Both the position numbers and the translations under genes were made by a program. Positions 42,915 through 53,160 of a DNA stretch of 64,000 bases are shown here, in pieces (the first letter of the stretch is position 1; each line of letters starts with the position of its first letter). Origin of the DNA: Euglena gracilis (taxonomy: Eukaryota > Euglenida > Euglenophyceae > Euglenales); the NCBI GenBank assembly GCA_039621445.1, contig CP154957.1, positions 13,756,947-13,820,946 of the forward strand, in the 5' to 3' direction. Below the pieces are notes generated by a model, which worked only from the letters and a program-made list of their open reading frames with translations, made no database searches and had not been told where the DNA came from.

Positions 42915-44354
42915 ATGAGAAGGCGTTGGAACAGGGACAGTAGAGAAGAGGATGAAGGAGCAGGCTTCCTGGAAGCGGAGGAGTATGAGAACTACCTCAA
43001 GCGCATGTGGGGATCTTCGTATGTGAGTCCGGAATTTTCGTCGTCAGCTATGGTGGGAACGGAAGGAGGCTGACAGGAAAAGAAGAGCTCAGTACTGGGA
43101 AAGACAAACAAAAAGTCGCAGCAGAAGCCCTGAGAGAAAGAGATTCATTGTACAGCGTGGTGGTGACCCTCTGGCCAGGAGGAGTGCAGCTGATTTCCCT
43201 CCAGACTTGGAGGAGGACTGATCAGGACAGACAGATCAGAGATTGTTCTGCACAGAGAAGATCCCTGCAGCAGCAGCAGGAGTCTGAGCAGCAAGAGAGA
43301 AGAGCCCTGCACCAGCAGGAGCACCAAAAATAGAAGAGAGAATACCCTGCCCTGAGAAGAACCAGCAGCAGGAGTGTGGGCAGGAGAGATGTTACCCTGC
43401 ACAGAGAAGGACAGACAATTCTCAATTTCCATCTGGGGTTATTCCACGGACCACCCTTTATCAATTGCCACAGACTTCCCCCAGTTTGTACACTGCAGCT
43501 GCAGCATCTGCCACAGAACATCAAGTACACCACCCCCATTCTGTGATGTACACATCGGCAGCTGCAGCCAAAGCAGGTCTCACAGGACAAGCTGCAGCAC
43601 TGCCAGGCCAGAGCCAAATGATGCCTGTACAAGGCCACATGTATGTGACACCGCAGCCTGTATACTATGTGGAACACTCAGGGACAGTGGTTCACGACCT
43701 GCCTTTATGGAAGTACCAGCTGATGATGGTACAGACTGTGGGGCACAACGCAAGCACCCAGGGACCGCCAATATCCCACCAGTTGTGTCCTCTGCCCAGC
43801 CAGTCAGGGCAGGGGCTTGAGTGAGTACGCCCCCCCCTCCATACCAAGAAGCAGGAGGAAGCAAAACCCCTCAGGAGGAAAAAAGAAGGACTGGCAGTTC
43901 AGGAGCCTCAACCTCAACAACACCTTCAAGAGCCAGTTCCTCATCTTGCTCCTCGTCGGACAGTGATGACAAAGAGCTGTTGGAGTTGTTAAAGGAAAGG
44001 CGACGTAAAAAGAAAGAGCATCAGCAGAAAACGAAGAAGAGGACCACGGACAGGGGCAAGAAGCGTCCACATTGTGTTGTTCAGTGCGCGCCAAAGACAT
44101 TCCCTCCCCAGGAATTTGGAAGGATACCCCAGCAAAGGGGAAGACATACCCCCCAAACTCCATTGGTGAAAAACCCAGACAGCAGGAAGGAGGCACCCCC
44201 CCTCCATGGGAAAAAATACCCGAGAGAGGGGAGGCGGCACCCCCCCACCAATGAGAAAAAGACCCCCCAGAAGGGAGAAAAACAAGTCGCTTATGTTGCG
44301 GGAAAAAAGAAGGCCCACACCAGGAGGTCCATACAAAATTTTCTAAGTCTTTGA
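42915..44354 (+). pseudogene. Element C ORF1-like region
   Basis: ATG at 42915 starts MRRRWNRDSREEDEG and leads to AEEYENYLKRMWGSSYVSP, the conserved ORF1 motif; that frame stops at 43071. Neighbouring frames continue with RRAQYWERQTKSRSRSPERK, a Gln-rich coiled segment, and at 43821-44354 STPPPPYQEAGG followed by Ser-rich and Lys/Arg-rich sequence (SSSSCSSSDSDDKELLELLK). The PPPPY-Ser-basic order is shared with element B. Confidence 0.6.
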
Positions 44355-44370
44355 CGAAGAGATATGGAAA

Positions 44371-44994
44371 ATGGATGGCCAATGGACAAACTCTGCGGGA
44401 ATTATGTTTGATGAAAAGTGCCAGGAGCCGAGGCCTGGACCACCGAATTCCCCAGAAAATGCCCCTTTACAGGACATTTCTTTCACAAATTGGAGAAAAA
44501 AATTTCTGCATCAGCGGCAGGTGCGAAGAGACCTGGGGGGCACCTTGCCACACGAGCGAGCAGCGGAAATACTGGCTTCTGTGGTGGATCGTTGGCAAAG
44601 AATGGGGCAGAACCGTGACATCCCAGCCAAAGGACGCTGGGGGTTGCTCTTTTCAGGAGATATCAACCACTTGCATGGACCAATAGCGAGGCCCAGTGGC
44701 GAATACGATCTTCTGCATGTCTTGGGGGAACAACAAATGCAAGATATGTTCAAAATTCGGGCGGATGAAGAACCTGCGAACGGGCCAGATGGGACGCCAG
44801 CTATTCACACAGGAAGAGAGGCCTTTTCGGTACAGTGCACCCTGTGTGGCTGGTCAAGGCCCACAGTAAATTCGGGATGGTGCTTGTCCCATGCGCAGCA
44901 TTGCGCTGAATTGAGGGAAATCATCCATGCACCTGGAGGTGGTTTCGGACGAACATCCGGCCACAGGAAGCGAAGGCCCTCCTTTCAGTGGTGA
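44371..44994 (+). CDS. Element C helical block and zinc-finger module
   Basis: 207 codons. SFTNWRKKFLHQRQVRRDLG...LPHERAAEILASVVDRWQRMG matches the conserved block of A and B. A degenerate first 2A position reads GDINHLHGP (44656-44682). Then LLHVLGEQQMQDMFKIRADE, NGPDG, and VQCTLCGWSRPTVNSGWCLS, HAQHC: the C-x2-C...H-x3-C zinc pattern. It ends in a TGA at 44992 that overlaps, in another frame, 2A site C2. Confidence 0.65.
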   Translation: MDGQWTNSAGIMFDEKCQEPRPGPPNSPENAPLQDISFTNWRKKFLHQRQVRRDLGGTLPHERAAEILASVVDRWQRMGQNRDIPAKGRWGLLFSGDINHLHGPIARPSGEYDLLHVLGEQQMQDMFKIRADEEPANGPDGTPAIHTGREAFSVQCTLCGWSRPTVNSGWCLSHAQHCAELREIIHAPGGGFGRTSGHRKRRPSFQW

Positions 44995-45016
44995 TGTCCC
45001 ACTGAACCCGGGCCCA
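44990..45016 (+). other. 2A-like site C2 (GDVPLNPGP)
   Basis: Frame +2 relative to its neighbours: FSGDVPLNPGPNQRMTTEVR. Pro replaces Glu but NPGP is intact. A frame change within about 10 nt of the preceding ORF end is needed. Confidence 0.6.
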
Positions 45017-45057
45017 AATCAGCGGATGACCACTGAGGTCAGGAACGAAGAGAAGTA

Positions 45058-45777
45058 GTGCTGAGCCACAAAAAGACCGGCCGGGGGGAAGCAGTGGTGA
45101 CAAATGGTGATGTGGAAGAGAACCCAGGACCTGAGGAAGGAAATATGGAAGTGGATACGGGTGGATGCCACCCGTTGCAAGGACCGTGTCCAAGGGGTTT
45201 GCGCCCTTCATGGGATAAAATTGTGCATGATCGAAGATCCACGTTAACGGTGATTCCCAGAGGGGCAGTGGCGGAAGTGGCACTAACTTTGACATTTCTT
45301 TTCAAACGATTGCATAGGGAAGGAACCTGGGAGGCGTTTCACTCTTTGTGGTGTTTCCCGAAGGCAGTCTTGGCAAGCACAGGACAGGGGGGAATATCCC
45401 ATTGGGCCAAGGTAGGGCGCCTTTTGTGCACCAGAGCCAAAACGTGCCTGGAAAAGGATGTGCTACAGTGCTGGGAGGCATCCAAACCATCGGAAGCCAA
45501 TTTTGGGTCCAGTATCAAAACTCGATCAGCCAAGAACAAAGAGGACGACATCCAGCAAGAAGCTTTTCTGAACAGAATGCAAAAACTGGTGGAAAGAGGG
45601 GCCACAGCGAAAGCCTGCCAGGCGATGCTGTCAGATGGTGTCCAGGATGCAAACGATGTGAAAATACGCGAACGTTTGCGAATTCTGCAGCCATCAGAGG
45701 ACGCCCCCGGAAAGGGGCCGCCCGACGGAAGAGTGCGCCTGCCTATCCCTGAGGGCAAGAAGGAGACGCCCACATGA
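45058..45777 (+). CDS. Element C 2A site 3 and pre-RT region
   Basis: TGRGEAVVTNGDVEENPGP (canonical 2A, 45106-45132) opens the RT module as in A4 and B3. Next come PRGAVAEVALTLTFLFKRLH and FHSLWCFPKAVLAS, close to element A (LHALWCFPKAVLAP), and AMLSDGVQDANDVKIRERL (A: RMLTSDGIQDADDPLILERL). The frame ends at 45775 and the RT resumes in a neighbouring frame. Confidence 0.75.
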   Translation: MLSHKKTGRGEAVVTNGDVEENPGPEEGNMEVDTGGCHPLQGPCPRGLRPSWDKIVHDRRSTLTVIPRGAVAEVALTLTFLFKRLHREGTWEAFHSLWCFPKAVLASTGQGGISHWAKVGRLLCTRAKTCLEKDVLQCWEASKPSEANFGSSIKTRSAKNKEDDIQQEAFLNRMQKLVERGATAKACQAMLSDGVQDANDVKIRERLRILQPSEDAPGKGPPDGRVRLPIPEGKKETPT

Positions 45778-46235
45778 AAAAAGCCGTGAGGCGGGCCATT
45801 CTCTCCTTCAAAAACGAATCCGCAGGAGGACCGAGTGGGCTACGCCCAGACCACCCCAAAACATTCATCTCCGCGCAAGCCTCGGGATGTGGAGAGGATT
45901 CGCTCGAAGCAATCACCACGTTTGTTTTCACGATTATCCAACAAGGTCTGCCTTTAGAAGTGGGATCCATCCTGGCTGGGGCACGACTGACACTGCTGAG
46001 AAAAAAGAAACCACAAACATATGCAGCTGGCAATGTGGTGATGCACAATGACACTGATGTGCAAAATGAAGGAACTAGGCCCATTGCCGCGGGAGAAGTG
46101 TTGAGAAGGCTGGTTGCCAAAGTCTTGTTGAAAGAAAACGTCATGAGAAACACCCTCATTGATGGTCTGCCAGGGCAAGTTGGTGTTGGCCATTCAGACG
46201 CCTGTGCCCTCATGGGCATTGCATTGTTGGCGGTT
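45774..46235 (+). pseudogene. Element C reverse transcriptase, N-terminal part
   Basis: ESAGGPSGLRPDHPKTF, AGARLTLLRKKKPQTYA and GTRPIAAGEVLRRLVAK match element A motifs before the first catalytic Asp. The match ends at about 46235 (ALMGIALLAVSGSGKW), just before the expected VDFSNAF motif. Confidence 0.8.
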
Positions 46236-46640
46236 AGTGGTAGTGGAAAATGGACAAAACCCACTTTCTATATATATGGCGGGGTGGTGTTGGGTGTTTG
46301 CCTGGCGGGGCGTGTTTGTGTCTCTGGTGTGTGTTTGCTTGGAGGAAAATGGGCAATACCCACTTTCCACATATAATGTGGCGTGGGGTGTCTTTGGTGT
46401 TTGTCTGGCGGGGCGTGTGTCATTCGATAGTGGTGCAATTTGCTGCGGCAGGGGTGTGTTGGGTCTTTGCCTTTGGTGGCATGTTTGTGTCTGGTGCGTG
46501 TCTTCTGGTGTGTTTGGTGGCTGGAGGCTTAGTTATGCTGCTTCCCTGTGTTGGTTAGCATGTTTGGGTTGGCTTTGTGGGTAGTGTGGGGGCATCTGCT
46601 TGGGTTGTGTCGTGCTTAGCTGTTTTTTTCTGTCTCTTTT
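46236..46640. repeat. GT-rich imperfect tandem repeat
   Basis: A unit of about 110 bp (AAAATGGACAAAACCCACTT, TATATAATGTGG-like, then GTTTGCCTGGCGGGGCGTGT) occurs at 46240-46345 and again at 46350-46425, followed by decaying TGTTTGTGTCTGGTG-like words. No gene. It truncates element C. Confidence 0.6.
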
Positions 46641-46676
46641 GGAGCTTTTGTCAGGGACTGGCTTCCGTCTGCGGTT

Positions 46677-47220
46677 CTATTCCTTTGCTCTTTTCCTGGC
46701 TGATGCTTCCGTATCTGGTTCGTCTTCACGCGTATGGTTTCCTGCTGCGTCTGCGGTGAATGTCCACCACTCACGTTTTGGGTTTTCTGGTTTCGTGAAA
46801 TCTGCATCCATCACTGCGGCCAATTGAGTTGCCGCGCTTCGTGCTGAGACGAACGTTAGTTCCCGCCCAGGCGTTGTTCTGTTGCACACCCAATTCTTCG
46901 TGGGGGGTTTTCTTTGGTGGTGTCTTGCAGGATTCGCCGAATGAGGTCAGTTCCCTTTCCTGTCCTTCCACTCCATGGATGTGTTACTGCGGGGATCAGT
47001 TTCAATCCAACCCTTGAGCATCGTTGCTCATATTTGCTGATTTTTTGGTTTTCTGCTTGCTTGAGGATTGCCTTGGCTTCTTCAGGCGTTGTTACGTTCT
47101 CACTGAGACGTAGGGGATGAACGCATGTAAAGTCCACAGCAAATTTTTGTCCTTGCCAACGATAGATCAAGATATCCGGTCTGTCATTGTCTGGGAGTGC
47201 CAGTTCCTTTTGTGTTGTGT
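46677..47220 (-). pseudogene. Element G endonuclease, 3' part (split by an LTR element)
   Basis: Minus-strand restriction-like endonuclease core: TTQKELALPDNDRPDILIYR, KFAVDFTCVHPL, KQAENQKISKYEQRCSRVGL (Asp, Asp, Lys/Lys-Tyr), then WSGRTGKGTDLIRRI. It continues the coding sequence at 53830-53530 once the LTR element (47221-53529) is removed. The frame stops at 46856; a neighbouring frame to 46677 looks like the C-terminus. Confidence 0.75.
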
Positions 47221-47701
47221 TGAAACCCCTTCCTTGGTTCGATGTTTTCGCGGATCCTTCGGCCTCGGCTGTTTTTTGAGGCGGCCGCCGGGCTTCGAAG
47301 TCATTTATTTTCGATGGATCATTGAAATCCATTTTTTCTTCAAATTCTTGTTCTTGCATGCACAATCAATTGATTTTTTTTGTAGTTTTGTACCAGTGCA
47401 TTGGTTGGGTAAAGACCCCTGTGTGTGAGATTCCTTTGAAATCGGTGGGTTCGAGTGGGGACTTTCTTAGGTTAATTAGGCAAATATGGCAAATCCTACT
47501 GTGGAAAATTGGTCGGCCGGTCTTGAAAATTTCAAAGAATCGGCCCAGCAAGGTCAAAAATTGAGTTCAGGCCTTCAAGCCGAACCATAATAATCTTTTC
47601 CCTAGGTTAAATTCGACTGAAAACCAAAAAGTGGTACTTCAGTGATTTTCGGCCCCACTCAGGCAAATTTTTGCCAATTTTTGGGTTAGGACCCCTTTAC
47701 A
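47221..47701 (-). repeat. 3' LTR (481 bp)
   Basis: In element orientation begins TGTAAAGGGGTCC at 47701 and ends GGGGTTTCA at 47221, the usual TG...CA. Shorter than the other LTR by 30 bp, mainly a missing Lys/Asp-coding stretch near 47300. GTGT precedes it (47217-47220), matching GTGT after 53529. Confidence 0.9.
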
Positions 47702-47708
47702 CTCCCCC
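47702..47708 (-). other. Polypurine tract
   Basis: Minus strand reads GTGGGGGAG directly before the 3' LTR start TGTAAAGG. Position and composition suit plus-strand priming. Confidence 0.65.
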
Positions 47709-48783
47709 ACTTAGAAAAATCTCGGGGAGATTTTAATAACGAAAGTAAAAAAGAAGGGGTCCGAACGAAAGAAACAATTTGGTTTGCGAAAAAAGAAGTT
47801 GTATGCGTGCGGTTGGTAAGAGCAACGAGAGGGGGGGCAGCCCAGAAGGCCACCCCGTGAAAGTAACGGTGGGGGGGGGCAGCCCAAACGGCCACACCGC
47901 ACCCCGGGGGAATGGTGCAACGGTGCAACGCAAAGGTGGTGCAACGGTGCGGATCACGGTGCGTAGCAACGGTGCGGTGCCGCCGCCGCCCGCCGCTTCA
48001 CGCCGCGCTCCTTCGCCGCCACGGCCCACAGCGCGTGTGTGTTGTCGTGTGTTCACACTCACAATATGGTATGCGGTTTTTTATCCCCAAACACCACACG
48101 ACATTCATGTTTAGAATGACAATTTGCGGGCACCCAAGGCGGGTCGGGTTGCAACTTCGAAAGGCGCCTAGGCATGGTTTCGCGTTTCCAACCCTTGCGA
48201 ACCGATTTTTGACCAACCGTCATTCAAGAAATCTGGTTGTTAGGCTTCAGGGTTTTTTTTTGTTGTTAGGCTAGCCTTCCGTTAGGGATGCTTTCTCACA
48301 AGGAGTAAACTCCTTTTTTTTTTCGTTGGTTGGGATCCCTTTTTTGTTGTTGGGGTTTTGCTTAGTCCCTTTTTAAGGAGCAAATTACCCTCTTTCTTTG
48401 AAACGCTGCAGCTTTTTTGTTGGGGGGATTGTTGAATTTCGTGATCTGTTGCTTGTCGCGACCAAACACCAAAAATCAGAAACAACGAAAACAACCCCGC
48501 AAACCGCGGGATTGGTTCCCCGCAATGACAATTCATCACTTTTCCACAAACGTAACGGGAATGTGACTTACGGCCGTTTTTTGGGGGGGGGTCACATCAA
48601 CCCGTGCCCTCCCGGGCCGTCTCTCAAATCTGGGCCCAAAATTTCCACCTCTTAGAGAAAAAATGTGCTTGCAAAATCTGTCCACCTTCTGCTTTTCAAA
48701 AAGCAAATCCAAATCTGTGAAATTCTCACCTCCTTGCCATTCCAAAAATTGTTCCTCCGAACCCAAAATTCCTTGGGGGGTAC

Positions 48784-49653
48784 CTACGGGAGCCTCACCG
48801 AAAAATTCGTCGGCCATGTCCCATGCCTCGGCAAGTTTCTTTCCCAAAATTCTCTGAAAATTCTGCACACCGTCCTTACGGGGGGGTTGGGTTTCACCTC
48901 CCCTCCGTAAATAACACCTTTAAATTCCCTGAAATTATGTCGGTACAACACATCGACTTTTCGTTGGAACGCCCCCCACTCACTCGCCTCCAAATGACTG
49001 GGGCTCATCCCCATTTTGTTCATTCCAACGTTATTCCTCTCTTCCACGCAACACAACCCGTGAAATTGAATAAATTTCACCTCCCACACTTGCCCAATTA
49101 AAACGTCAGATTTTCTGCCTTGGGTAAAATCGGCAGACTCAAAATTTTCATTGGTGGACCGTTCAACCCATTTTTTCTTCTCTTTCCCCAAACTGGCGGA
49201 AGACATTTGAAATAATTCACTTTTTTCCACTTGGGTAAATTGAGGGGGTTCAAAATGCATGTCAACCCTCCCCTCTTCCTTTTCCACCAGAAAATTGTCC
49301 ACTTCCACCACCGTTTCCCAAAATCTGGGGTTTATCCAAATACCAAATTCGCTTTCGTCATGTGTCATTCGTGGGGGGGGTACCCTGGGGGACCAACACC
49401 AAACTCTCCTCCTTTGGAATATGCCTTTCCTCCTTCCCGTCAACCTGAAAAATGACCAAATCTGGGACTCGGTATTTTTTATGTGACGTCTAACCAAAAA
49501 TGTTTCCACCAAAACGGTGAAAATGTCTTTTGGGCGCGGGGATGGTGAACGTGCACCAAAAACCCGGCCACAAACGGTTTGGAAAACCCTCCACCATTCC
49601 CCATATACGAGTGGGCATTTTGTAGTCAAGAGGACTACAATGACAAAAATCAA
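48784..49653 (-). CDS. LTR element internal ORF, unknown
   Basis: 289 codons open on the coding strand, mostly soluble and charged (VEKEEGRVDMHFEPPQFTQV, GKEKKKWVERSTNENFESAD). No domain recognised; YxDD, DDE and protease D[ST]G motifs were looked for and not seen. The frame neighbours read similar-quality sequence, so it may be one piece of a longer frameshifted protein. Confidence 0.35.
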   Translation of the reverse strand: MIFVIVVLLTTKCPLVYGEWWRVFQTVCGRVFGARSPSPRPKDIFTVLVETFLVRRHIKNTESQIWSFFRLTGRRKGIFQRRRVWCWSPRVPPPRMTHDESEFGIWINPRFWETVVEVDNFLVEKEEGRVDMHFEPPQFTQVEKSELFQMSSASLGKEKKKWVERSTNENFESADFTQGRKSDVLIGQVWEVKFIQFHGLCCVEERNNVGMNKMGMSPSHLEASEWGAFQRKVDVLYRHNFREFKGVIYGGEVKPNPPVRTVCRIFREFWERNLPRHGTWPTNFSVRLP

Positions 49654-49800
49654 CGTTCAAAAAAATCAGCCCTTTCAAAAATTCACGGTCCTTCATAAGG
49701 CCGTTTCGGGGAAATTGTTATAAAAATTCTGGGGGGTTGTAAAAATGTGGTGTTGGAAAGTGTCATTTTTGTGCGAGAATGGGCATAGCCCAAATTTCTT

Positions 49801-50377
49801 TCACACGTGGTGGGGTCTTGACCGTATTTCGTATAACGCACGGATGCAAAAGTCAAGTCCACCTCCCCTCCAGATTTTGTTCCCGTAAAAAGCTTCAAAA
49901 CCTTCAGGTACTTTTGACCCAAAATATTGCTGGATTTTGTCCACAAAAGTGTTTGGCTGTGGTGCAAATATTTTCTGAAACAAGTTTTGCGCTGGGGGCA
50001 CTTGAACAAAAGTGTTGCCCCTGAAACGTTTGGCCACCACTTTTTCCTTTGGCAGTTTCCCAACCTTTGTCATTAAAATTGGTTGTCCCGCCCTCGTCCT
50101 CCCCCCCCATGGGCATGGGGCCCAAAACTGGGTGTGGGGGGAGCTTGATTTGCATCCAGAATTTTTGTCCAACCGTTAGAGGCATTTTCCCAACCTCACC
50201 ACAACACTTACACGGTGCTCTGATTACACAGGTTGTGTAGTTGGGGTTTGGGAGCGGTGCTTCTTTCACATCTGAAGATTTTTTTGACAACGCCCCCCTT
50301 CTTGAGTATTTCTGGCAAAATTCTGAGAAAAATTCTCGTTCCGCGTTTTCTGAATGAATTTGGTCCCCCCCATCCAA
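49801..50377 (-). CDS. LTR element internal ORF with Cys-rich start, unknown
   Basis: Contains CVIRAPCKCCGEVGKMPLTV, then GPMPMGGEDEGGTTNFNDKG and, after a frame change near 49920, GFEAFYGNKIWRGGGLDFCI. Not recognised. The Cys cluster might bind metal, but the spacing matches no zinc knuckle exactly. Confidence 0.35.
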
Positions 50378-50683
50378 TCGGGGGGTTGACTCGTTTCAGG
50401 GGGGAGCACGTGGCCTTTTAAATTCCATCCCCTCACCGTTTGATAAAAAAATCCCTGTGTCATTCTCACGATTTGAGCGGGGGAGAAATGAAAATAGCTG
50501 GGGGAAAACAGTAATTTTTGTCCAAATGACCACCCATTGAGTGAAAGGAGCTAAATTTTGTCCCTTGCCAACTCCTTTCTGATTACTTCTTCGTTTTGGC
50601 TTTCATTCCTCCTTTCATCTGGGGAAATTACCGTCTTTGCACATGACAGGTGTCCGCATGAGATTTTGCAAAATTCTGAATCG

Positions 50684-51151
50684 TCAAAACTTCTGTCTCA
50701 AAATGTTTCCAATGATCCCCAAAAAACGTTGTTGAAAGTCTGGACAGTTTCGTTGTAAAAATCTGCAAAGAAAAGAAAATTCAGGCCTGTGACCTGAAAA
50801 ACTGTTGATTTTTGCCTCTTTTTCCACCATGTCCCAAAATGGGCTACCAACAAAAATTGAAATCTGGCAACCAAAAACGTTGCCATCCCCCATCATACCT
50901 ACCCCTGCCCCCATCCCTGCGAGCAAATTTTGCACCAGGGCCATCACAGATGGAAATTTTTCGTGTGTTTCAACGGGAATTCCAACACGCTTAGCTGGGG
51001 GGCAAACAAACGTGGTGTTGTTTGTGAGGCTGTTACTTCCAAACTTACGGAAGGAAAATCCACCATTCTGGGGGAACCATAAAACAGAGTGAGGGAGGTA
51101 AAAACTGTTGTGGGTTGGGTAACGGGAACGTGCAAAGTGTGGCTTTGCCAA
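50684..51151 (-). CDS. LTR element internal ORF, unknown
   Basis: 155 codons, Phe-rich with Gly/Met segments (LLAGMGAGVGMMGDGNVFGC). No recognised domain; coding status uncertain. Confidence 0.25.
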   Translation of the reverse strand: MAKPHFARSRYPTHNSFYLPHSVLWFPQNGGFSFRKFGSNSLTNNTTFVCPPAKRVGIPVETHEKFPSVMALVQNLLAGMGAGVGMMGDGNVFGCQISIFVGSPFWDMVEKEAKINSFSGHRPEFSFLCRFLQRNCPDFQQRFLGIIGNILRQKF

Positions 51152-51393
51152 CAGGGGGTAGAGGCCACCTTATGGTGCTCCTCCCCTTTGGGCAAGACAG
51201 CACTGTTGCCCAAAAAAAGCCGCTCCCCCTACCTCTGGGTCTAGGTTGCCCGAGTAGGGAGCGACGGGGGGGAAAATTTGAAAAACTTGAAAACCCAACC
51301 CACTCACTCTCTCTGGGCTTCTCCTCGTTCCTTCAGGTCCCAACCCAGGCCTTCCCGTCACTTCATGTCCCAACCGTGCTCCCAACCCATAGC

Positions 51394-52263
51394 TCAGTCC
51401 CAACCCATAGCTCCTGCGTGGGGTTGTGCCCGTTGTGCTGGTTGCTGCTGGGCCCCCCTGCACCGCCACCACAGCGGTGCGGGGGCGGGGAGTGGGCCCC
51501 CGGACGCCGCCACCACAGCGACGCCGGGGTTGGGGCTCTCCCTTCCCGGGGTGTGAAAACAAAATTTGCGGCCAGTGATCTGGGCAGGGGGAAAAAACTG
51601 TCCACGTTGACCCCCTTCCGCAATAAACTGGGCTTGTGTCCGTTTGAAAATTCTGAGACCCTCCAATTGAGAAAAGCTTCGCTCAATCCCAATAACCAAA
51701 GTGGAAATTTCTACAAATCCTTGAATTTTCAGCAAAACTGCCTGAAACGGCGTTTGAGTTGAGTTTTCCAAACCCAAAACTGGTGATTTCTCGTCAAAAA
51801 GTTCTTGCCTTCTGGCGCTGTTGTCCAAAGTTAAATTGGGCTGGAATCCCGCTGAATTTTGATCACTTTTGACCAAAGCGGTTTCGATTTTTGAATCTGG
51901 GGGATCTGAAGTTTTTTCTAACTTTGCCCAGGGAAATTGAAAACATTCTTCGCCCAGCACCTCAAACTGAATTATTTCGTGCACTCTCCTCCTTGCACGC
52001 TCTTTCCAAGGATCTTTGTTTCCCCCCTCCATCTCCATTTCCACAGGGGGGGCTGAAATTTGTGTGAGGGGGACACTTCCCGTTTCTCCTCCACCAGCCA
52101 AAAAGTCTGATTCGTACCCGCTCCCAGCCTGGGGGGGCAAAAGGGAAAAATTTCCCGTATGGAGGATTCCACCCATCTCCGACAAGATTGGCTGAAAAAA
52201 ATGTGAAAACCACAGCAAAAATCTGTGGCACAAGGGAAAGTTGTCCCGTACGGAGGATATCAC
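51394..52263 (-). CDS. LTR element internal ORF, unknown
   Basis: 289 codons. The central part is acidic and helical in character (KERARRRVHEIIQFEVLGEE, LTLDNSARRQELFDEK); the C-terminal part is low complexity. No retroelement motif found. Position in the 5' half of the element would suit a gag-like role, without sequence support. Confidence 0.35.
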   Translation of the reverse strand: MISSVRDNFPLCHRFLLWFSHFFQPILSEMGGILHTGNFSLLPPQAGSGYESDFLAGGGETGSVPLTQISAPPVEMEMEGGNKDPWKERARRRVHEIIQFEVLGEECFQFPWAKLEKTSDPPDSKIETALVKSDQNSAGFQPNLTLDNSARRQELFDEKSPVLGLENSTQTPFQAVLLKIQGFVEISTLVIGIERSFSQLEGLRIFKRTQAQFIAEGGQRGQFFPPAQITGRKFCFHTPGRESPNPGVAVVAASGGPLPAPAPLWWRCRGAQQQPAQRAQPHAGAMGWD

Positions 52264-52413
52264 CCATCTCCGACCGTTTTGGCTGAAAGTCTGCCAAAAT
52301 CACAGGAAATTTCTGTGACGGGGAAAGGGAAAATTCACTTTTTTCTGTGACGGGGAAAGGGAAAATTCACTTTATTCACTTGAAAACTGAAAGATCCCTG
52401 AGTGAGACAACGC

Positions 52414-53160
52414 CTAGGTTTTTTTGTGGGGGAAAATACGTGCCACTTTGTAAATGGGACCCTGCCCCCCACAATAAATATTGCTGAAAATGCATGCCGT
52501 TGACAAAAACTGTGGGGAGTCTTGAGAAAATTCCAGAAAATTCTGGGTCCTCATCGTAATTCGTACTGAAATTGGACCAGTTGATTGGGAAAAATCTTCT
52601 CGGGTCTGAAAATTCTGTGGAAACCCCTGAAAATCTGCTGGGAATTCACCTTTCTGAAAAATCTGTGGTAATACGACAAGTAAATTTGGCAAGAAAGATC
52701 TTTCTGAAAAATCTGTAGACGAAATGCATTGTGGCACCAAAATTTTCCCACCTGACACTTCTGAAAGCCTACAATTCTTCGGGTTCTTTAGAAGCCTTAG
52801 GGCTGTGGTTGGGTGTTGTATGCTGGCACACCATTGTCGTGTGTTGTATGTGTCCGCAGCTTCTGCACCGCGCGCTGCTTCAATACCGCTCAGCTTCGAC
52901 AATGTCTTTGTTGTTACTTCAGCTTCAACCTTCTTTCTTGTCTTTCTTCTTTGTCTTTCTTCGGCTTCAGCTGCCTGGCGGGCCTCGCTCTGTCCGGAGG
53001 ATCCGGGTAGGACCTCCATGAAACCCTTTCCTTGGTTCGATGTTTTCGCTGATCCTTCGGCCTCGGCTGTTTTTTGAGGCGGCCGCCGGGCTTTGAAGTC
53101 ATTATGATCAATCTTTTTATTTTTGTCCTTGGCCTTTTTCGATTGATCATTGAAATCCAT
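52414..53160 (-). CDS. LTR-initiated ORF, gag-like position
   Basis: ATG at 53160 lies inside the 5' LTR (MDFNDQSKKAKDKNKK...ARRPPQKTAEAEGSAKTSNQ) and reads through the primer-binding site into a charged Ala/Glu/Arg segment (SEARQAAEAEERQRRKTRKK). Near 52860 a neighbouring frame gives CRSCGHIQHTTTMVC, close to a CCHC zinc knuckle but with one extra residue. The start is repeated in the 3' LTR (MDFNDPSKIND). Confidence 0.45.
   Translation of the reverse strand: MDFNDQSKKAKDKNKKIDHNDFKARRPPQKTAEAEGSAKTSNQGKGFMEVLPGSSGQSEARQAAEAEERQRRKTRKKVEAEVTTKTLSKLSGIEAARGAEAADTYNTRQWCASIQHPTTALRLLKNPKNCRLSEVSGGKILVPQCISSTDFSERSFLPNLLVVLPQIFQKGEFPADFQGFPQNFQTREDFSQSTGPISVRITMRTQNFLEFSQDSPQFLSTACIFSNIYCGGQGPIYKVARIFPHKKT
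53003..53018 (-). other. Primer-binding site, tRNA-Gln-like
   Basis: Minus strand TGGAGGTCCTACCCGG starts right after the LTR CA. It is complementary to a tRNA 3' end CCGGGTAGGACCTCCA; U before CCA and a GGUCCUA acceptor strand fit eukaryotic tRNA-Gln. Confidence 0.7.

Larger units (their letters stand above)
42835..46235 (+). mobile_element. Element C: 2A-containing retrotransposon, 3'-truncated
   Basis: Related to A in protein sequence. ORF1-like pieces from 42915, helical block, zinc-finger domain and three 2A-like sites, pre-RT and the first RT motifs; then the sequence stops at about 46235 in GT-rich tandem repeats. The RT catalytic motifs and endonuclease are missing. Frames break at several points. 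Confidence 0.8.

Noticed and set aside
52800-52870. Definite CCHC zinc knuckle in the LTR element
   Set aside because: CRSCGHIQHTTTMVC has C-x2-C-x4-H-x5-C spacing and lies in a frame different from the main ORF, so it is only mentioned.
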